The notes beneath the pieces are model-generated. The model saw only the letters and a list, made by a program, of their open reading frames with translations, ran no database searches and was not told where the DNA came from. The position numbers and the translations under genes were made by a program. Shown in pieces: positions 35,525 through 45,330 of a DNA stretch of 64,000 nucleotides (positions within the stretch are counted from its first letter, which is position 1; every line of letters starts with the position of its first letter). The stretch lies in contig NZ_JAGGJA010000007.1 of assembly GCF_026229185.1 (NCBI RefSeq), forward strand, positions 1 through 64,000, given 5' to 3'. Source of the DNA: Fodinibius salsisoli. Lineage in GTDB: Bacteria; Bacteroidota; Rhodothermia; Balneolales; Balneolaceae.

Positions 35525-36658
35525 TTATTTGCTAATTAATGTTATTTCTCCCTGCTCAACTTCATACTTCCGATTATTCTGCCCATCGAATGAGATATAT
35601 TCCCCAAAAGGAATTGGATGAGCGGCCGTTACAAAGGTCTGCCCCGCATGCTCAATGAGGGCATTCAGCAACACCTCCGTCCGCTGGGCATCAAGGTCGC
35701 CAAACACGTCATCCAGTAGAAATATAGGCAAATCATCAAGCTCTTCCGAAAAATATAAAAGTTGAGCTAATTTTAAAGCCAGTGCAAAAAGACGATGCTG
35801 GCCCTGGGAGCCAAATTTTCGAATTTCAAAATCATCCAGGTAGAATACAATCTCATCGCGATGCGGCCCGACAAGCGTTAGCTCCCGCTCTATTTCGTGA
35901 TCTCCTTTCTGCTCCAGCTTAGCCTCGTACCGCTCGCGAATAATCTGCTCATCTTCGGAAGGCTCACAAAACGTTTCATATTTAAGGTGCGGCTCATGTT
36001 CCATACCCGAGATCACTTCATATTCACGGGCTAAATAATCCTGAAACTGATTGAGTACTTCAGTGCGCTTGGCTACAATACGCGAGCCATATTCCACCAG
36101 CTGAACGTTCCAGGGTTCCAGGTAAGCTTCCAACACTTTTCGGCTGCCACGAAACTCCTTAAGCAACTTATTACGCTGTTTCCTCACTTTTCGAAAGTCA
36201 ATAAGATCTTGTAAATACCGAGGAGAAATTTGGCTGATGAAGGAATCAATAAACGATCTGCGCTGCTTGGGCCCTTCGCTGGTTAACTTTTTATCGCTCG
36301 GTGCTAAGACAACGACCGGTACCATACCGATCAAATCGGATAGACGATCCAACGGACTTTCGTTGACAAATATTTTCTTCCCTTCTCCACGCGAATAGGA
36401 ACAGCTGACATCAAAACTGGAGCGTATGTTCCCCTCAAAGTGTCCCTTGATCGTAAAATAGGGTGCATCGTAACTCACCACATAACGATCACTGTTTGAG
36501 ACAAAACTGCGGCTCATGCACAGGTAGTGGATGGCATCAATAAGGTTGGTTTTACCGGCCCCATTCTGGCCGATAATGACATTCATCCGTGGAGCCCAAT
36601 CGATATTGGTCTCAAGATGATTTCGAAAATTTTGGAGCTGTAAGTTTGTGATACGCAT
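35525..36658 (-). CDS. recF: DNA replication and repair protein RecF
   Basis: RecF is an SMC-like ATPase that directs RecA to gapped DNA with RecO and RecR. The 377-residue protein begins MRITNLQLQNFRNH and carries Walker A GQNGAGKTNLID near residues 30-41, the GPHRDEIVFYLDD block near 271 and Walker B FLLDDVFGDLD near 319. In many bacteria recF sits in dnaA-dnaN-recF-gyrB; here it is about 4.3 kb from dnaA, facing away, with eno between and no dnaN or gyrB. Confidence 0.97.
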   Translation of the reverse strand: MRITNLQLQNFRNHLETNIDWAPRMNVIIGQNGAGKTNLIDAIHYLCMSRSFVSNSDRYVVSYDAPYFTIKGHFEGNIRSSFDVSCSYSRGEGKKIFVNESPLDRLSDLIGMVPVVVLAPSDKKLTSEGPKQRRSFIDSFISQISPRYLQDLIDFRKVRKQRNKLLKEFRGSRKVLEAYLEPWNVQLVEYGSRIVAKRTEVLNQFQDYLAREYEVISGMEHEPHLKYETFCEPSEDEQIIRERYEAKLEQKGDHEIERELTLVGPHRDEIVFYLDDFEIRKFGSQGQHRLFALALKLAQLLYFSEELDDLPIFLLDDVFGDLDAQRTEVLLNALIEHAGQTFVTAAHPIPFGEYISFDGQNNRKYEVEQGEITLISK

Positions 36659-36696
36659 CCAACAACATTACCCACCCTTCCGGATATGCTAAAGAA

Positions 36697-36726
36697 ATAT
36701 GAGGCAGGTCGTTTTCAACCTGCCTC
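36697..36726 (-). terminator. Terminator between eno and recF
   Basis: An 11-bp perfect stem ATGAGGCAGGT/ACCTGCCTCAT with an 8-base loop, 22 bases after the eno stop. The T-run after it on the minus strand is weak (ATTTCTTT). Confidence 0.7.
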
Positions 36727-36748
36727 ATAAATGCTAATAGTTAATTAA

Positions 36749-38041
<1,293 letters not shown>

Positions 38042-38069
38042 TTATGTTAATTTCCGGTGAAATTGATGG

Positions 38070-38100
38070 TAAAGGTACAAGGTTTTTACCTATGGATAAA
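38070..38100 (-). promoter_or_regulatory. Promoter of eno
   Basis: On the minus strand TTT, a 20-base spacer, and TACCTTTA, each one base off the TTG/TAnnTTTG consensus. The -7 box ends about 35 bases before the ATG. Confidence 0.4.
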
Positions 38101-38181
38101 GGAGAAAAAGGAAGGAGTGCAAGATGCCTGATACCGGATCCAAGATGGATAGTTAGAGTTCAGAGGCTCAAAATTTGGTTC

Positions 38182-38221
38182 GTACTGCGTATTCCGTAAA
38201 GAGCAAGTTAATACGCACTAC
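38182..38221. repeat. Imperfect intergenic inverted repeat
   Basis: GTACTGCGTATT (38182-38193) pairs with AATACGCACTAC (38210-38221) with one mismatch across a 16-base loop. It lies between the eno promoter and the outer-membrane protein gene. It may be a dispersed intergenic repeat; there is no adjacent T-run. Confidence 0.65.
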
Positions 38222-38285
38222 GAAATACGTAATATTTAAACAAAACTCTGGCAGAAATAGGAAGATAGCCACTCAAAACTCACTA

Positions 38286-39107
38286 CTACCACATACCGCC
38301 GAAACTAAACTTAATTTGAGGAGTTCCGAAATATTTTTGGGCATCGAAGAACGGTTCAGTTTCTGCAACAGTACCTGACTCATTATAGGATACGGCTCGC
38401 CGAGGCTCCATAATTTGCAGGCCCGGATCGAAATAGTAAAAGAAATAACCAAATTCTACTTTGGTGCGCGTTCCAAAAGAACTCCCAATATCAGCTCCAA
38501 TCTTAATCTCTCCCGCGTATCCCCACTCGGTGCTTCCCTCACTCCAGCCGGTAAAGAAATCATTGATCTGTTCATTGGGAAATAAAAATCCATCTTGAAT
38601 CACAAAGTCCCGAAGTCCATTTTCATTACTGTCATCCACATAAGGATAGGTAAAGGCCATGGCTGGTCCGGCGGCAGCACCTACATAAACCCGAAAGCTG
38701 TCTTGGATTTTATTCGCAAAGATACGTTGCTCTAATCCAAACAAAAAAGGAAACCCAAACGCACGTTTATATTTATTGGGGATGGTGCGATTGCCCGTAA
38801 AGAAACTTTGGTAGGTCTGTTCGCTCACATCACGTAAACCGGTAATGCCGGTCTTGAAGGTAAATTCTGTGTAGTCACTCAGTACTTTATTGAAATGTCC
38901 CCCTACACCAAATCCAAAATTATTCAGCATGATATCAAATCCAATTTCGGAACCATATCCTTCCGTCAGAGGAGTTTTTGGTTCCGGACTTTCAACAACC
39001 TCCGGCTCCTCCAGCTGTGCCTGTGCTTGATTTGTAAAAGCACCTACTGTTAATACCAGTACCAACGCAGCCCAACAATATTTATCTCCGAGAATTTTCA
39101 TAATCAT
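38286..39107 (-). CDS. Outer-membrane beta-barrel protein of unknown function
   Basis: The 273-residue product has a signal peptide (MIMKILGDKYCWAALVLVLT, cleaved after NQAQA near residue 30), a short Pro/Glu-rich linker (EEPEVVESPEPKTPLTEG) and then alternating aromatic strands such as IGFDIMLNNFGFGVGGHFNK and TKVEFGYFFYYFDPG. The last residue is Trp after Met (GGMW), in line with an aromatic barrel terminus. I see no enzyme motif. It is a single gene. Confidence 0.8.
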   Translation of the reverse strand: MIMKILGDKYCWAALVLVLTVGAFTNQAQAQLEEPEVVESPEPKTPLTEGYGSEIGFDIMLNNFGFGVGGHFNKVLSDYTEFTFKTGITGLRDVSEQTYQSFFTGNRTIPNKYKRAFGFPFLFGLEQRIFANKIQDSFRVYVGAAAGPAMAFTYPYVDDSNENGLRDFVIQDGFLFPNEQINDFFTGWSEGSTEWGYAGEIKIGADIGSSFGTRTKVEFGYFFYYFDPGLQIMEPRRAVSYNESGTVAETEPFFDAQKYFGTPQIKFSFGGMW

Positions 39108-39300
39108 AGACCTCTTTTAACAATCAACGCTACTATACTTTACCAGTTAACAATTAAAATCTCAATAAATTGTAAGATATTTAAAAATTGCTTATATATT
39201 TCAGTTATTTATACGCACTAAATTTGATTATGGATTCAGAAAGGCGTTTATTCAGGCTGTTTAGAAGTTAGGTAATTAAGCAACCGAAGTATAACATATT

Positions 39301-39693
39301 ATGAGTTCTGTAAGCAAGTATCTTGTTTTCGGGCCTGCCGGCACACTAAAAAGAATGCCGACACAACTTTTTAATACTATTGAGCCCAAATATTATTATC
39401 AATATGAATCTTCTGATAACAGCGACGAGGTTCATGTTGCGGTTTTTGAGGAGTATGAAAAACAGATTAATGCCAGTGTCACACTCACCTGTGTTATTGA
39501 GTTCACCGGCAAACAAAATCGCTTTGAGCTTAAAAAAACCGGTGGACGCATGGGCTTTCGCGGCAGTTCTCTGGATGAAGAAAAACGAACGATCGATGAT
39601 GAAGTAACCGACTTTATTCTCGACTTTGCCAAACGCTTCGGACTTACCGTTCAGAAAGAAGAGGAACAGACACCGGAAGAGGAGTCTGAATAA
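39301..39693 (+). CDS. Conserved-looking small cytoplasmic protein of unknown function
   Basis: I do not recognise this 130-residue protein. It has no signal peptide or membrane helix. A likely beta-rich core (KYLVFGPAGTLKRMP, NASVTLTCVIEFTG) is followed by an Arg/Gly-rich stretch (GGRMGFRGSSLDEEKR) and an acidic C-terminal tail. It is 15 bases ahead of prmC, so probably in the same transcript. A perfect -7 box TAAATTTG lies at 39219-39226, without a clear -33. Confidence 0.75.
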   Translation: MSSVSKYLVFGPAGTLKRMPTQLFNTIEPKYYYQYESSDNSDEVHVAVFEEYEKQINASVTLTCVIEFTGKQNRFELKKTGGRMGFRGSSLDEEKRTIDDEVTDFILDFAKRFGLTVQKEEEQTPEEESE

Positions 39694-39708
39694 GCCCTAT
39701 TTTTACGT

Positions 39709-40575
39709 ATGGGACAAAAGGTTAAGGAATGGACGGTCCTTTCCATGCTGGAATGGGCCACCGATTATTTTGAAGAAAAAAATATACCAGATCCCCGGCA
39801 TAGTATTGAATGGCTATTAGCCGAGATACTCAATATTAAACGTTTGGATCTGTATTTAAAATTCGATCGTCCACTCTCCCCTGCCGAGCTTGATGAGCTA
39901 CGCCCTTTGGTAAAACGTAGGGCCGATCACGAGCCCTTGCAGTATATAATCGGCTACTCGGACTTCATGAATGCCCGCATCTCTGTAAATCCTGATGTCC
40001 TTATCCCTCGCATTGAAACCGAACAACTGGTAGAAATCATCCTGGAGGACCATCAGGAGAAACAAAAAGAGCTTTCGGTGCTGGATATTGGTACAGGCTC
40101 GGGCTGCATCCCCATTGCGCTTAAAATAGAACGGCCATCGTGGCAGGTATCAGGCATTGACATATCTGAAGATGCCTTGGATACCGCCCGACAAAATGCG
40201 GCACAAAATGATGCTGAGATTAATTTCCAGAAGGGAGATATTTTAAGTCCGGAATCCATCGCCTCTCCCTCTCAACTTCATATCATCGTTTCCAACCCTC
40301 CCTACATTACTCCGGAAGAAAAGGAGACCCTTGAACCCCAGGTTCGAAACTACGAACCGAGGGGTGCGCTGTTCACTGAAGACATGAACAAGCTATACGG
40401 ACAAATTATCCAATTTTCGCAAGAACACCTCTCGCCCAAGGGAGTACTCTACCTTGAACTGCATGAGCGCTATGCGCAGCAAATTCAGCAGCTTTTTGAC
40501 CAATCTACTTGGAGAACCACCCTACAAAAAGACTACGATCAAAAAGAACGATTTTTAATTGCTCGTCCCACCTAA
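39709..40575 (+). CDS. prmC: Peptide chain release factor N5-glutamine methyltransferase
   Basis: PrmC methylates the GGQ glutamine of release factors RF1 and RF2. The 288-residue protein has a helical N-terminal domain (SIEWLLAEILNIKRLDLYL), the linker LVKRRADHEPLQYIIGYSDF, SAM motif I VLDIGTGSGCIPIALK near 125-140 and the diagnostic NPPYI near 195. It is the last gene before the presumed origin of replication. The product overlaps no neighbour. Confidence 0.96.
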   Translation: MGQKVKEWTVLSMLEWATDYFEEKNIPDPRHSIEWLLAEILNIKRLDLYLKFDRPLSPAELDELRPLVKRRADHEPLQYIIGYSDFMNARISVNPDVLIPRIETEQLVEIILEDHQEKQKELSVLDIGTGSGCIPIALKIERPSWQVSGIDISEDALDTARQNAAQNDAEINFQKGDILSPESIASPSQLHIIVSNPPYITPEEKETLEPQVRNYEPRGALFTEDMNKLYGQIIQFSQEHLSPKGVLYLELHERYAQQIQQLFDQSTWRTTLQKDYDQKERFLIARPT

Positions 40576-40973
40576 ATGGCCTTAAATAGTGGGGGCGTAC
40601 ATTCCTGCTAACGGCCAAATATAAAGAGCCCGAAACAATCAACAATTATGTGTGGATAACTTGTTGAAAACTTTTTTTACAAGGTTATCTGCGTGTTAGA
40701 AAAAGGTAAAATCATTGTTAGCGCAGTATTATGTACTGTCAAGCACTTTTTGATAGAAAAGGTAGAAAAATACTAACCTCATGCCTCGCAGTTAATTACA
40801 GTGTTTAGAGTAATGTGGATAACTTTTGAATTACTGGGCGACATTTTTTTGACATCTGTCCGCGAAATTGCCATCTTCATTCCAGCCTAATTAGTGACAG
40901 CACCCAGATAGTGTGGATAACTTACAGGCCTATTAGCACATTAACTCATTAAGAAATAGGAGGTCACAGACCG
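40576..40973. other. Probable chromosomal replication origin (oriC)
   Basis: This 398-base gap directly before dnaA carries three perfect DnaA boxes TGTGGATAA, all in the same direction, at 40651-40659, 40814-40822 and 40912-40920. A fourth, weaker TTATCTG-type site lies near 40685. Between the first and second boxes is a long A/T-rich stretch (about 40665-40800) that could be the unwinding element. Box clustering beside dnaA is the usual oriC sign. The strand bias of nearby genes is only partly consistent with a single origin here. Confidence 0.78.
40958..40963 (+). promoter_or_regulatory. Shine-Dalgarno site that fixes the TTG start of dnaA
   Basis: AGGAGG lies 10 bases before the TTG at 40974. 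It is a full anti-16S match and explains use of a rare start codon for the initiator protein. Confidence 0.8.
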
Positions 40974-42425
40974 TTGAATACGCTTTCTGCCGAAGCTGCT
41001 TGGGAGCAGTGTCTGGAAATCATTCAGGATAATATCAGCTATCAAAAATATAAGTCATGGTTTGAACCCATTGATCCCGTTAAGCTTGAGGATAATACAC
41101 TTACCATTCAGGTACCCAGTCAATTTTGGTATGAATGGCTGGAAGAACATTATTATGGGATGTTGCGGTCAACACTTGCGAAGGTATTAGGAAAAGATGG
41201 AAAGCTTGAATACTCGGTTGTTCTTGAAAAATCTGATAATGAAACCGACAACCGATCAGTCAACCTTCCACAGCGCCCGACACCGCCCGACAATAATCAG
41301 AACCAAGATATGAGCGGTTATTCCGAATACAGTCCGGGAAAGATTGAAAACCCTTTTGTTATACCGGGCATCCAGAAGACTAAAATTGATTCGAACCTTA
41401 ACAGTAACTATGTATTTGAACGATACATAGAAGGAGATTGTAACCGACTTGCTCGTTCTGCGGCTATGGCTATTGCCGAGAATCCGGGTAGCAACTCCTT
41501 TAACCCTTTTTTCATTTATGGGGGTACGGGACTGGGAAAGACGCACCTGATCCAAAGTATTGGCAATAAAGCCAAACAGGAACATGGGGATGAGTTAGCT
41601 GTTCTATATATATCCTCGGAAAGTTTTACGAATGAATTTGTTCAGGCCATCCGGAACAACCGGGCCAGCGAATTTACGATGTTTTACCGGCAAATTGATG
41701 TCCTTATTGTCGATGACATCCAGTTTTTTAGCGGCAAGGAGAAGACCCAGGAAGAATTTTTTCATATTTTTAATGCTTTACACCAGGATGGTAAACAAAT
41801 TATCCTGAGTAGTGACCGCGCCCCCCGTGAGATACCCGACATTGAAGAACGACTCATTTCTCGCTTTGGGTGGGGGCTCAGTGCTGACCTTCAAATTCCC
41901 GAGTATGAAACGCGATATGCTATTCTGGAGCGCAAGGCCAATGACAATGGCATTGAGCTTTCGCACGAAGTGCTTGAATTTATCGCACATAACTTTAAAT
42001 CGAATGTACGCGATCTGGAAGGCGCAATCATCAAGCTTCTGGCTTTTGCCTCGCTGCAGCATGTGGATGAGATTGAACCTCAAATGGCGAAGCAAGTGCT
42101 CAGGGATATGATCAAAGAATCGCATACCACGGTCTCTATTGAGCAGATCCAAAACTACGTTTGCGATTACTTTGAAATCGATACCAATAAGGTGCGTGAA
42201 AAGACACGCAAGCAGGAAATTGTAGAAGCTCGACAAATTGCGATGTATTTATCCAAGCAATTTACCGACTCCAGCCTCAAAACGATTGGCTTGCACTTTG
42301 GTGGGCGAGATCACTCTACCGTCATCCATGCTATTTCCACTGTAGAAGAGCGTATGCAGACGACTGCCAAACAGAAACGGATGGTTGATGAGTTGTATCA
42401 AAAAATAGAAATGGCCACGCTGTAA
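40974..42425 (+). CDS. dnaA: Chromosomal replication initiator protein DnaA
   Basis: DnaA opens oriC and helps load the helicase. The 483-residue protein has the domain I start (EAAWEQCLEIIQDNISYQKY), a variable linker at about 80-125, the AAA+ domain with Walker A GGTGLGKTHL near 181-190 and Walker B LIVDDIQFFSGKEKTQEEFF near 244, and the domain IV box-binding signature FGGRDHSTVIHAI near 442-454. Translation starts at a TTG with a strong Shine-Dalgarno. The origin-like region lies directly upstream; dnaN does not follow, folB does. Confidence 0.98.
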   Translation: MNTLSAEAAWEQCLEIIQDNISYQKYKSWFEPIDPVKLEDNTLTIQVPSQFWYEWLEEHYYGMLRSTLAKVLGKDGKLEYSVVLEKSDNETDNRSVNLPQRPTPPDNNQNQDMSGYSEYSPGKIENPFVIPGIQKTKIDSNLNSNYVFERYIEGDCNRLARSAAMAIAENPGSNSFNPFFIYGGTGLGKTHLIQSIGNKAKQEHGDELAVLYISSESFTNEFVQAIRNNRASEFTMFYRQIDVLIVDDIQFFSGKEKTQEEFFHIFNALHQDGKQIILSSDRAPREIPDIEERLISRFGWGLSADLQIPEYETRYAILERKANDNGIELSHEVLEFIAHNFKSNVRDLEGAIIKLLAFASLQHVDEIEPQMAKQVLRDMIKESHTTVSIEQIQNYVCDYFEIDTNKVREKTRKQEIVEARQIAMYLSKQFTDSSLKTIGLHFGGRDHSTVIHAISTVEERMQTTAKQKRMVDELYQKIEMATL

Positions 42426-42431
42426 GCCCAA

Positions 42432-42794
42432 ATGGATACCCTGACCTTAAAAAAGTTACACTTTACCGCCTACCATGGCTTTTATGAAAAAGAGCGGCAA
42501 GAAGGCAACGAATTTGAAGTGGACCTGGTATTTTCAGCTTATTTAAAGACCGCCGGCGAAAGCGATCAGCTGGATGATACCATTGACTATCAACAGGTGG
42601 TGCAAATTGTACAGGATATTATGGAGGGTCCTCCGCAAAAATTAATAGAGACACTCACCAAACGTATCGGCGACCAGCTTTTTGAGCGTTTTGAACAAGC
42701 ACAGACCTTGGAAGTAGCCGTCCGCAAACTTAACCCTCCCCTCGACGTAGAAACTGCTTACTCCGAAACTCGTATGACATGGCAACGGTCGTAG
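42432..42794 (+). CDS. folB: Dihydroneopterin aldolase
   Basis: FolB cleaves dihydroneopterin in folate synthesis. The 120-residue protein has the usual length and blocks: LKKLHFTAYHGFYEKERQEG, FEVDLVF, DDTIDYQQVVQIV and the C-terminal ETLTKRIGDQLFERF. It starts 6 bases after dnaA and overlaps folK by 16 bases. Linkage to the next pathway enzyme supports the call. Confidence 0.93.
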   Translation: MDTLTLKKLHFTAYHGFYEKERQEGNEFEVDLVFSAYLKTAGESDQLDDTIDYQQVVQIVQDIMEGPPQKLIETLTKRIGDQLFERFEQAQTLEVAVRKLNPPLDVETAYSETRMTWQRS

Positions 42795-43267
42795 TCGCCC
42801 TTGGCTCCAACGTTGGCGACCGTCGCCAACATCTCTCAGATGCCAAAACCTTTTTAACGGATGTATCCACCGCTTCGGTTACGGCCTCTTCTATCTATGT
42901 TACCGAACCTATTGGTCCCTCCACACGCGACTTTTACAATGCTGTCGTCATGCTCCATAGTTCTGAGCAAGCCGAATCCCTGATCCAACAATTCAAACAG
43001 TTTGAAGCGAATCATGGTCGATCCGGCAACCGGCCGCGCTGGAGCGCCCGTACTATTGACCTGGATATTATTTCTTACGGCCACTTGGTGATTCAATCGG
43101 ATAACCTTATCATTCCTCACCCGGAATACCACAAACGTTTGTTTGTGCTAGAGCCCTTGCGTGAGCTTATGCCAGAGTGGATTGATCCAAAATCCCATGC
43201 TACCGTAGGCGAACTTATTGCACAGGCTCCGGATATGCGAATTACGAAATTGGATCTGCGTTGGTAA
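42779..43267 (+). CDS. folK: 2-amino-4-hydroxy-6-hydroxymethyldihydropteridine diphosphokinase
   Basis: HPPK adds diphosphate to the pterin made by FolB. The 162-residue protein has VVALGSNVGDRRQHL at the start, SSIYVTEPIG, FYNAVVML and the metal-binding signature RWSARTIDLDIISYG near 84-98, followed by IPHPEYHKRLFVLEPL. It overlaps folB by 16 bases, pointing to coupled translation, and its stop is 2 bases before the kinase ATG. Confidence 0.96.
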   Translation: MATVVVALGSNVGDRRQHLSDAKTFLTDVSTASVTASSIYVTEPIGPSTRDFYNAVVMLHSSEQAESLIQQFKQFEANHGRSGNRPRWSARTIDLDIISYGHLVIQSDNLIIPHPEYHKRLFVLEPLRELMPEWIDPKSHATVGELIAQAPDMRITKLDLRW

Positions 43268-43269
43268 CC

Positions 43270-43914
43270 ATGGAAAATAACTTCGATTTTATTGCCATCG
43301 AGGGTGTCATTGGGGTCGGTAAAACCTCCCTGGCCAAACTCATCACGGAGCGTTATAATGCCCGCCTGGTATTGGAACAGTTTGAAGACAATCCATTCCT
43401 GCCCAAGTTTTATGATGATCGTGAACGGTATGCCTTTCCCACACAAATGGCCTTTTTAGCCAGCCGCTTTAAACAGCAGCAAAAAATGCTGAGCAAGGAT
43501 CTCTTTCAACAGATGACTATTTCGGATTATATCTTTGAAAAGGATCGGATCTTTGCACGTTTAAACCTGGATGATGATGAATTAGCGCTCTATGACTCAA
43601 TCTTTGAGATTATGACCGGCATCGCGGCCAAACCCGATCTGGTTATTTACCTGCAGGCCTCTGTTGATCGTCTGATGGAAAATATCCGCCAACGTGATCG
43701 TGATTATGAGCGGCAAATCTCCCGTTCATACCTTGAGGAACTAAGTAAAGCGTATAATCATTTCTTTTATAACTACAATAAATCACCACTTATAATCATT
43801 AATACATCAGAGATTGATTTCGTAAGTGATGAAAAACACTTAGATTATATAGACGAACAAATTTTCAATCAACCCATTCGCGGTAATACGCAAATTCATA
43901 TTATTCCTGATTAG
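43270..43914 (+). CDS. Deoxynucleoside kinase (dGK/dAK type)
   Basis: This family phosphorylates deoxynucleosides for dNTP salvage. I choose the ATG at 43270 (214 residues) because a TTG at 43261 would overlap the folK stop. The P-loop IAIEGVIGVGKTSL lies near residues 8-21, then EQFEDNPFLPKFY and the DYIFEKDRIFARLNL block with the DRxF-like substrate motif, and QRDRDYERQISRSYLEELS near the lid region. The exact base preference is not clear. It is last in a folB-folK-kinase run. Confidence 0.9.
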   Translation: MENNFDFIAIEGVIGVGKTSLAKLITERYNARLVLEQFEDNPFLPKFYDDRERYAFPTQMAFLASRFKQQQKMLSKDLFQQMTISDYIFEKDRIFARLNLDDDELALYDSIFEIMTGIAAKPDLVIYLQASVDRLMENIRQRDRDYERQISRSYLEELSKAYNHFFYNYNKSPLIIINTSEIDFVSDEKHLDYIDEQIFNQPIRGNTQIHIIPD

Positions 43915-43919
43915 CCATA

Positions 43920-44189
43920 ATGATACGCACACTTTTAGTCATTGTGCTGGTGTATTTTCTTATAAAAATCATCGGCCGTCTATTTTTATCTTCCGGAAGC
44001 AAAAACAGCCGTAAAAGCAAGGCTCGGGTTTTCTACGATACTTTTCGTCAGTTTCAGCAAAATCAGCAGCAACACCAAAACCAACGATCTAATCAGAAAC
44101 GTGGAGGTGATCGTTTTGAAGAGGTTGAAGAAGCTGAATTTGAAGACGTTACGGAAAAAGATAATTCTACCGCTAAATCGTCTGATTAA
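43920..44189 (+). CDS. DUF4834-type small membrane protein
   Basis: The 89-residue protein has one N-terminal helix (MIRTLLVIVLVYFLIKIIGR), a short basic stretch, a Gln/Asn-rich middle (FQQNQQQHQNQRSNQ) and an acidic end (EVEEAEFEDVTEKD). This resembles DUF4834 proteins of Bacteroidota, whose function is unknown. It lies 5 bases after the kinase gene, so it is probably in the same transcript. Confidence 0.72.
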   Translation: MIRTLLVIVLVYFLIKIIGRLFLSSGSKNSRKSKARVFYDTFRQFQQNQQQHQNQRSNQKRGGDRFEEVEEAEFEDVTEKDNSTAKSSD

Positions 44190-44228
44190 CGCCTGAACTT
44201 TGCTTATCTTTAAGGTCAAAAATTATTG

Positions 44229-44258
44229 TTGACATCATCTTTTTAATATTTAATTTGA
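44229..44258 (+). promoter_or_regulatory. Possible promoter of the TPR gene
   Basis: TTGACA at 44229-44234, a spacer of 19 bases after TTG, then TAATTTGA. It would start transcription about 10 bases before the ATG at 44274. Confidence 0.35.
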
Positions 44259-44273
44259 AAGTTTTCATTTCGC

Positions 44274-44819
44274 ATGAATTTTGAAGAACAGTTAGAAGAA
44301 GGATTGTCTCTGCTCCATGAAGGAGACTATGACCACGCGCTTGATATTTCTCACCAGCTCCAAAAAATGGAGCCTGAGTCTGCCGATGGATACCACCTGG
44401 AAGGAATGGTATTTCAAAAACTAAATCAGTGGGAAAAAAGCATTGATGCACTGGCTAAAGCCATTCAAAAAAATGACGAGAAAAGTGGATTTTATAACTT
44501 GCGCGGCTTTGCCAACTTGCAGCTTGAAAACTTAGACGAGGCAAAAAAAGACTTTGATAAGGCCATAGATTTGGATGATTCCCCTGCTGCCCATCGTAAC
44601 AGGGTTCTGCATATGATCATGAGCGATAACGGCAACGAAGCCATCAGCTACCTGCTGGACCGTATTCGTAATAATCCCAAAGACGTTGAAAATTGGATTT
44701 TGATGGGAGATCTTATGCAGCGTGCCGGTCAGGGTGCCAAAGCTCGCACATATTACGAGCAGGCACAGAAAATGGATCCTGATAACGAATATGTTAAGGA
44801 ACAGCTGGCCGAAATTTAG
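44274..44819 (+). CDS. Tetratricopeptide-repeat protein
   Basis: The 181-residue protein is almost wholly TPR repeats, about four or five of 34 residues, with the Gly/Ala, Tyr and Pro positions visible in DGYHLEGMVFQKLNQWEKSI, FYNLRGFANLQLENLDEAKK and NWILMGDLMQRAGQGAKART. No signal peptide is seen. TPR proteins act as scaffolds; no partner can be named. A putative promoter lies just upstream. Confidence 0.88.
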   Translation: MNFEEQLEEGLSLLHEGDYDHALDISHQLQKMEPESADGYHLEGMVFQKLNQWEKSIDALAKAIQKNDEKSGFYNLRGFANLQLENLDEAKKDFDKAIDLDDSPAAHRNRVLHMIMSDNGNEAISYLLDRIRNNPKDVENWILMGDLMQRAGQGAKARTYYEQAQKMDPDNEYVKEQLAEI

Positions 44820-44911
44820 TCCTGCCCCAAAATCTATTTTGAGGTGTTAGGATGCTTTCTCTAAGGTAATTTGCCCTTCCGAGGTAAGGTACAAAATTTG
44901 TATTTCTACCA

Positions 44912-44942
44912 TTGGGATTTAATAATGAATCATTTATATTAG
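44912..44942 (+). promoter_or_regulatory. Promoter of tRNA-Leu(GAG)
   Basis: TTG at 44912-44914, a 20-base spacer, TATATTAG at 44935-44942 (one mismatch to TAnnTTTG). Transcription would begin near 44949, 18 bases before the tRNA. Confidence 0.5.
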
Positions 44943-44966
44943 GGCTCTGAAATTATTACCCTCAAT

Positions 44967-45051
44967 GCCCTGGTGGCGGAATTGGTAGACGCGCTGGCTT
45001 GAGGGGTCAGTTCTCATTATGGGAGTGCTGGTTCGACTCCAGTCCAGGGCA
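44967..45051 (+). tRNA. tRNA-Leu(GAG)
   Basis: Acceptor GCCCTGG/CCAGGGC, D-arm GCGG with GGTAGAC, anticodon stem CTGGC/GTCAG and loop TTGAGGG (anticodon GAG), long variable arm, T-loop TTCGACT, discriminator A. Class II length of 85 bases. It is flanked by its own promoter and terminator. Confidence 0.96.
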
Positions 45052-45055
45052 CGCT

Positions 45056-45089
45056 AACCCTTGTAAGTCATTGGCTTGCAAGGGTTTTT
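45056..45089 (+). terminator. Terminator after tRNA-Leu(GAG)
   Basis: A 12-bp stem AACCCTTGTAAG/CTTGCAAGGGTT with one G-T pair and a 7-base loop, then a T-run, 4 bases beyond the tRNA. Confidence 0.85.
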
Positions 45090-45330
45090 AATTTTTACCC
45101 AAATCCATTCTCCATCCTTTACACCAAAATTCTTCGGTGTCTACTTAAAAGGAGCAGCCCCAATACTAATAGCGGAAGGTGCCTTTACAAAATTTTCTGG
45201 TGTTCAATCTAAGCCATTAATCGACTTAAAGCCTTAGTGTCAAATTTCCTGGCTTATAACCTTTACCTCAGATAAGAGGCACGCTCCATTTTTAGCATAT
45301 CTCATCCAGCAATATTGCTTTACCTCTCAT

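Noticed and set aside
45084-45238. Open frame reading FTPKFFGVYLKGAAPILIAE after tRNA-Leu(GAG)
   Set aside because: It looks mildly protein-like but has no start codon, begins in the tRNA terminator, and an open run of this size is expected by chance.
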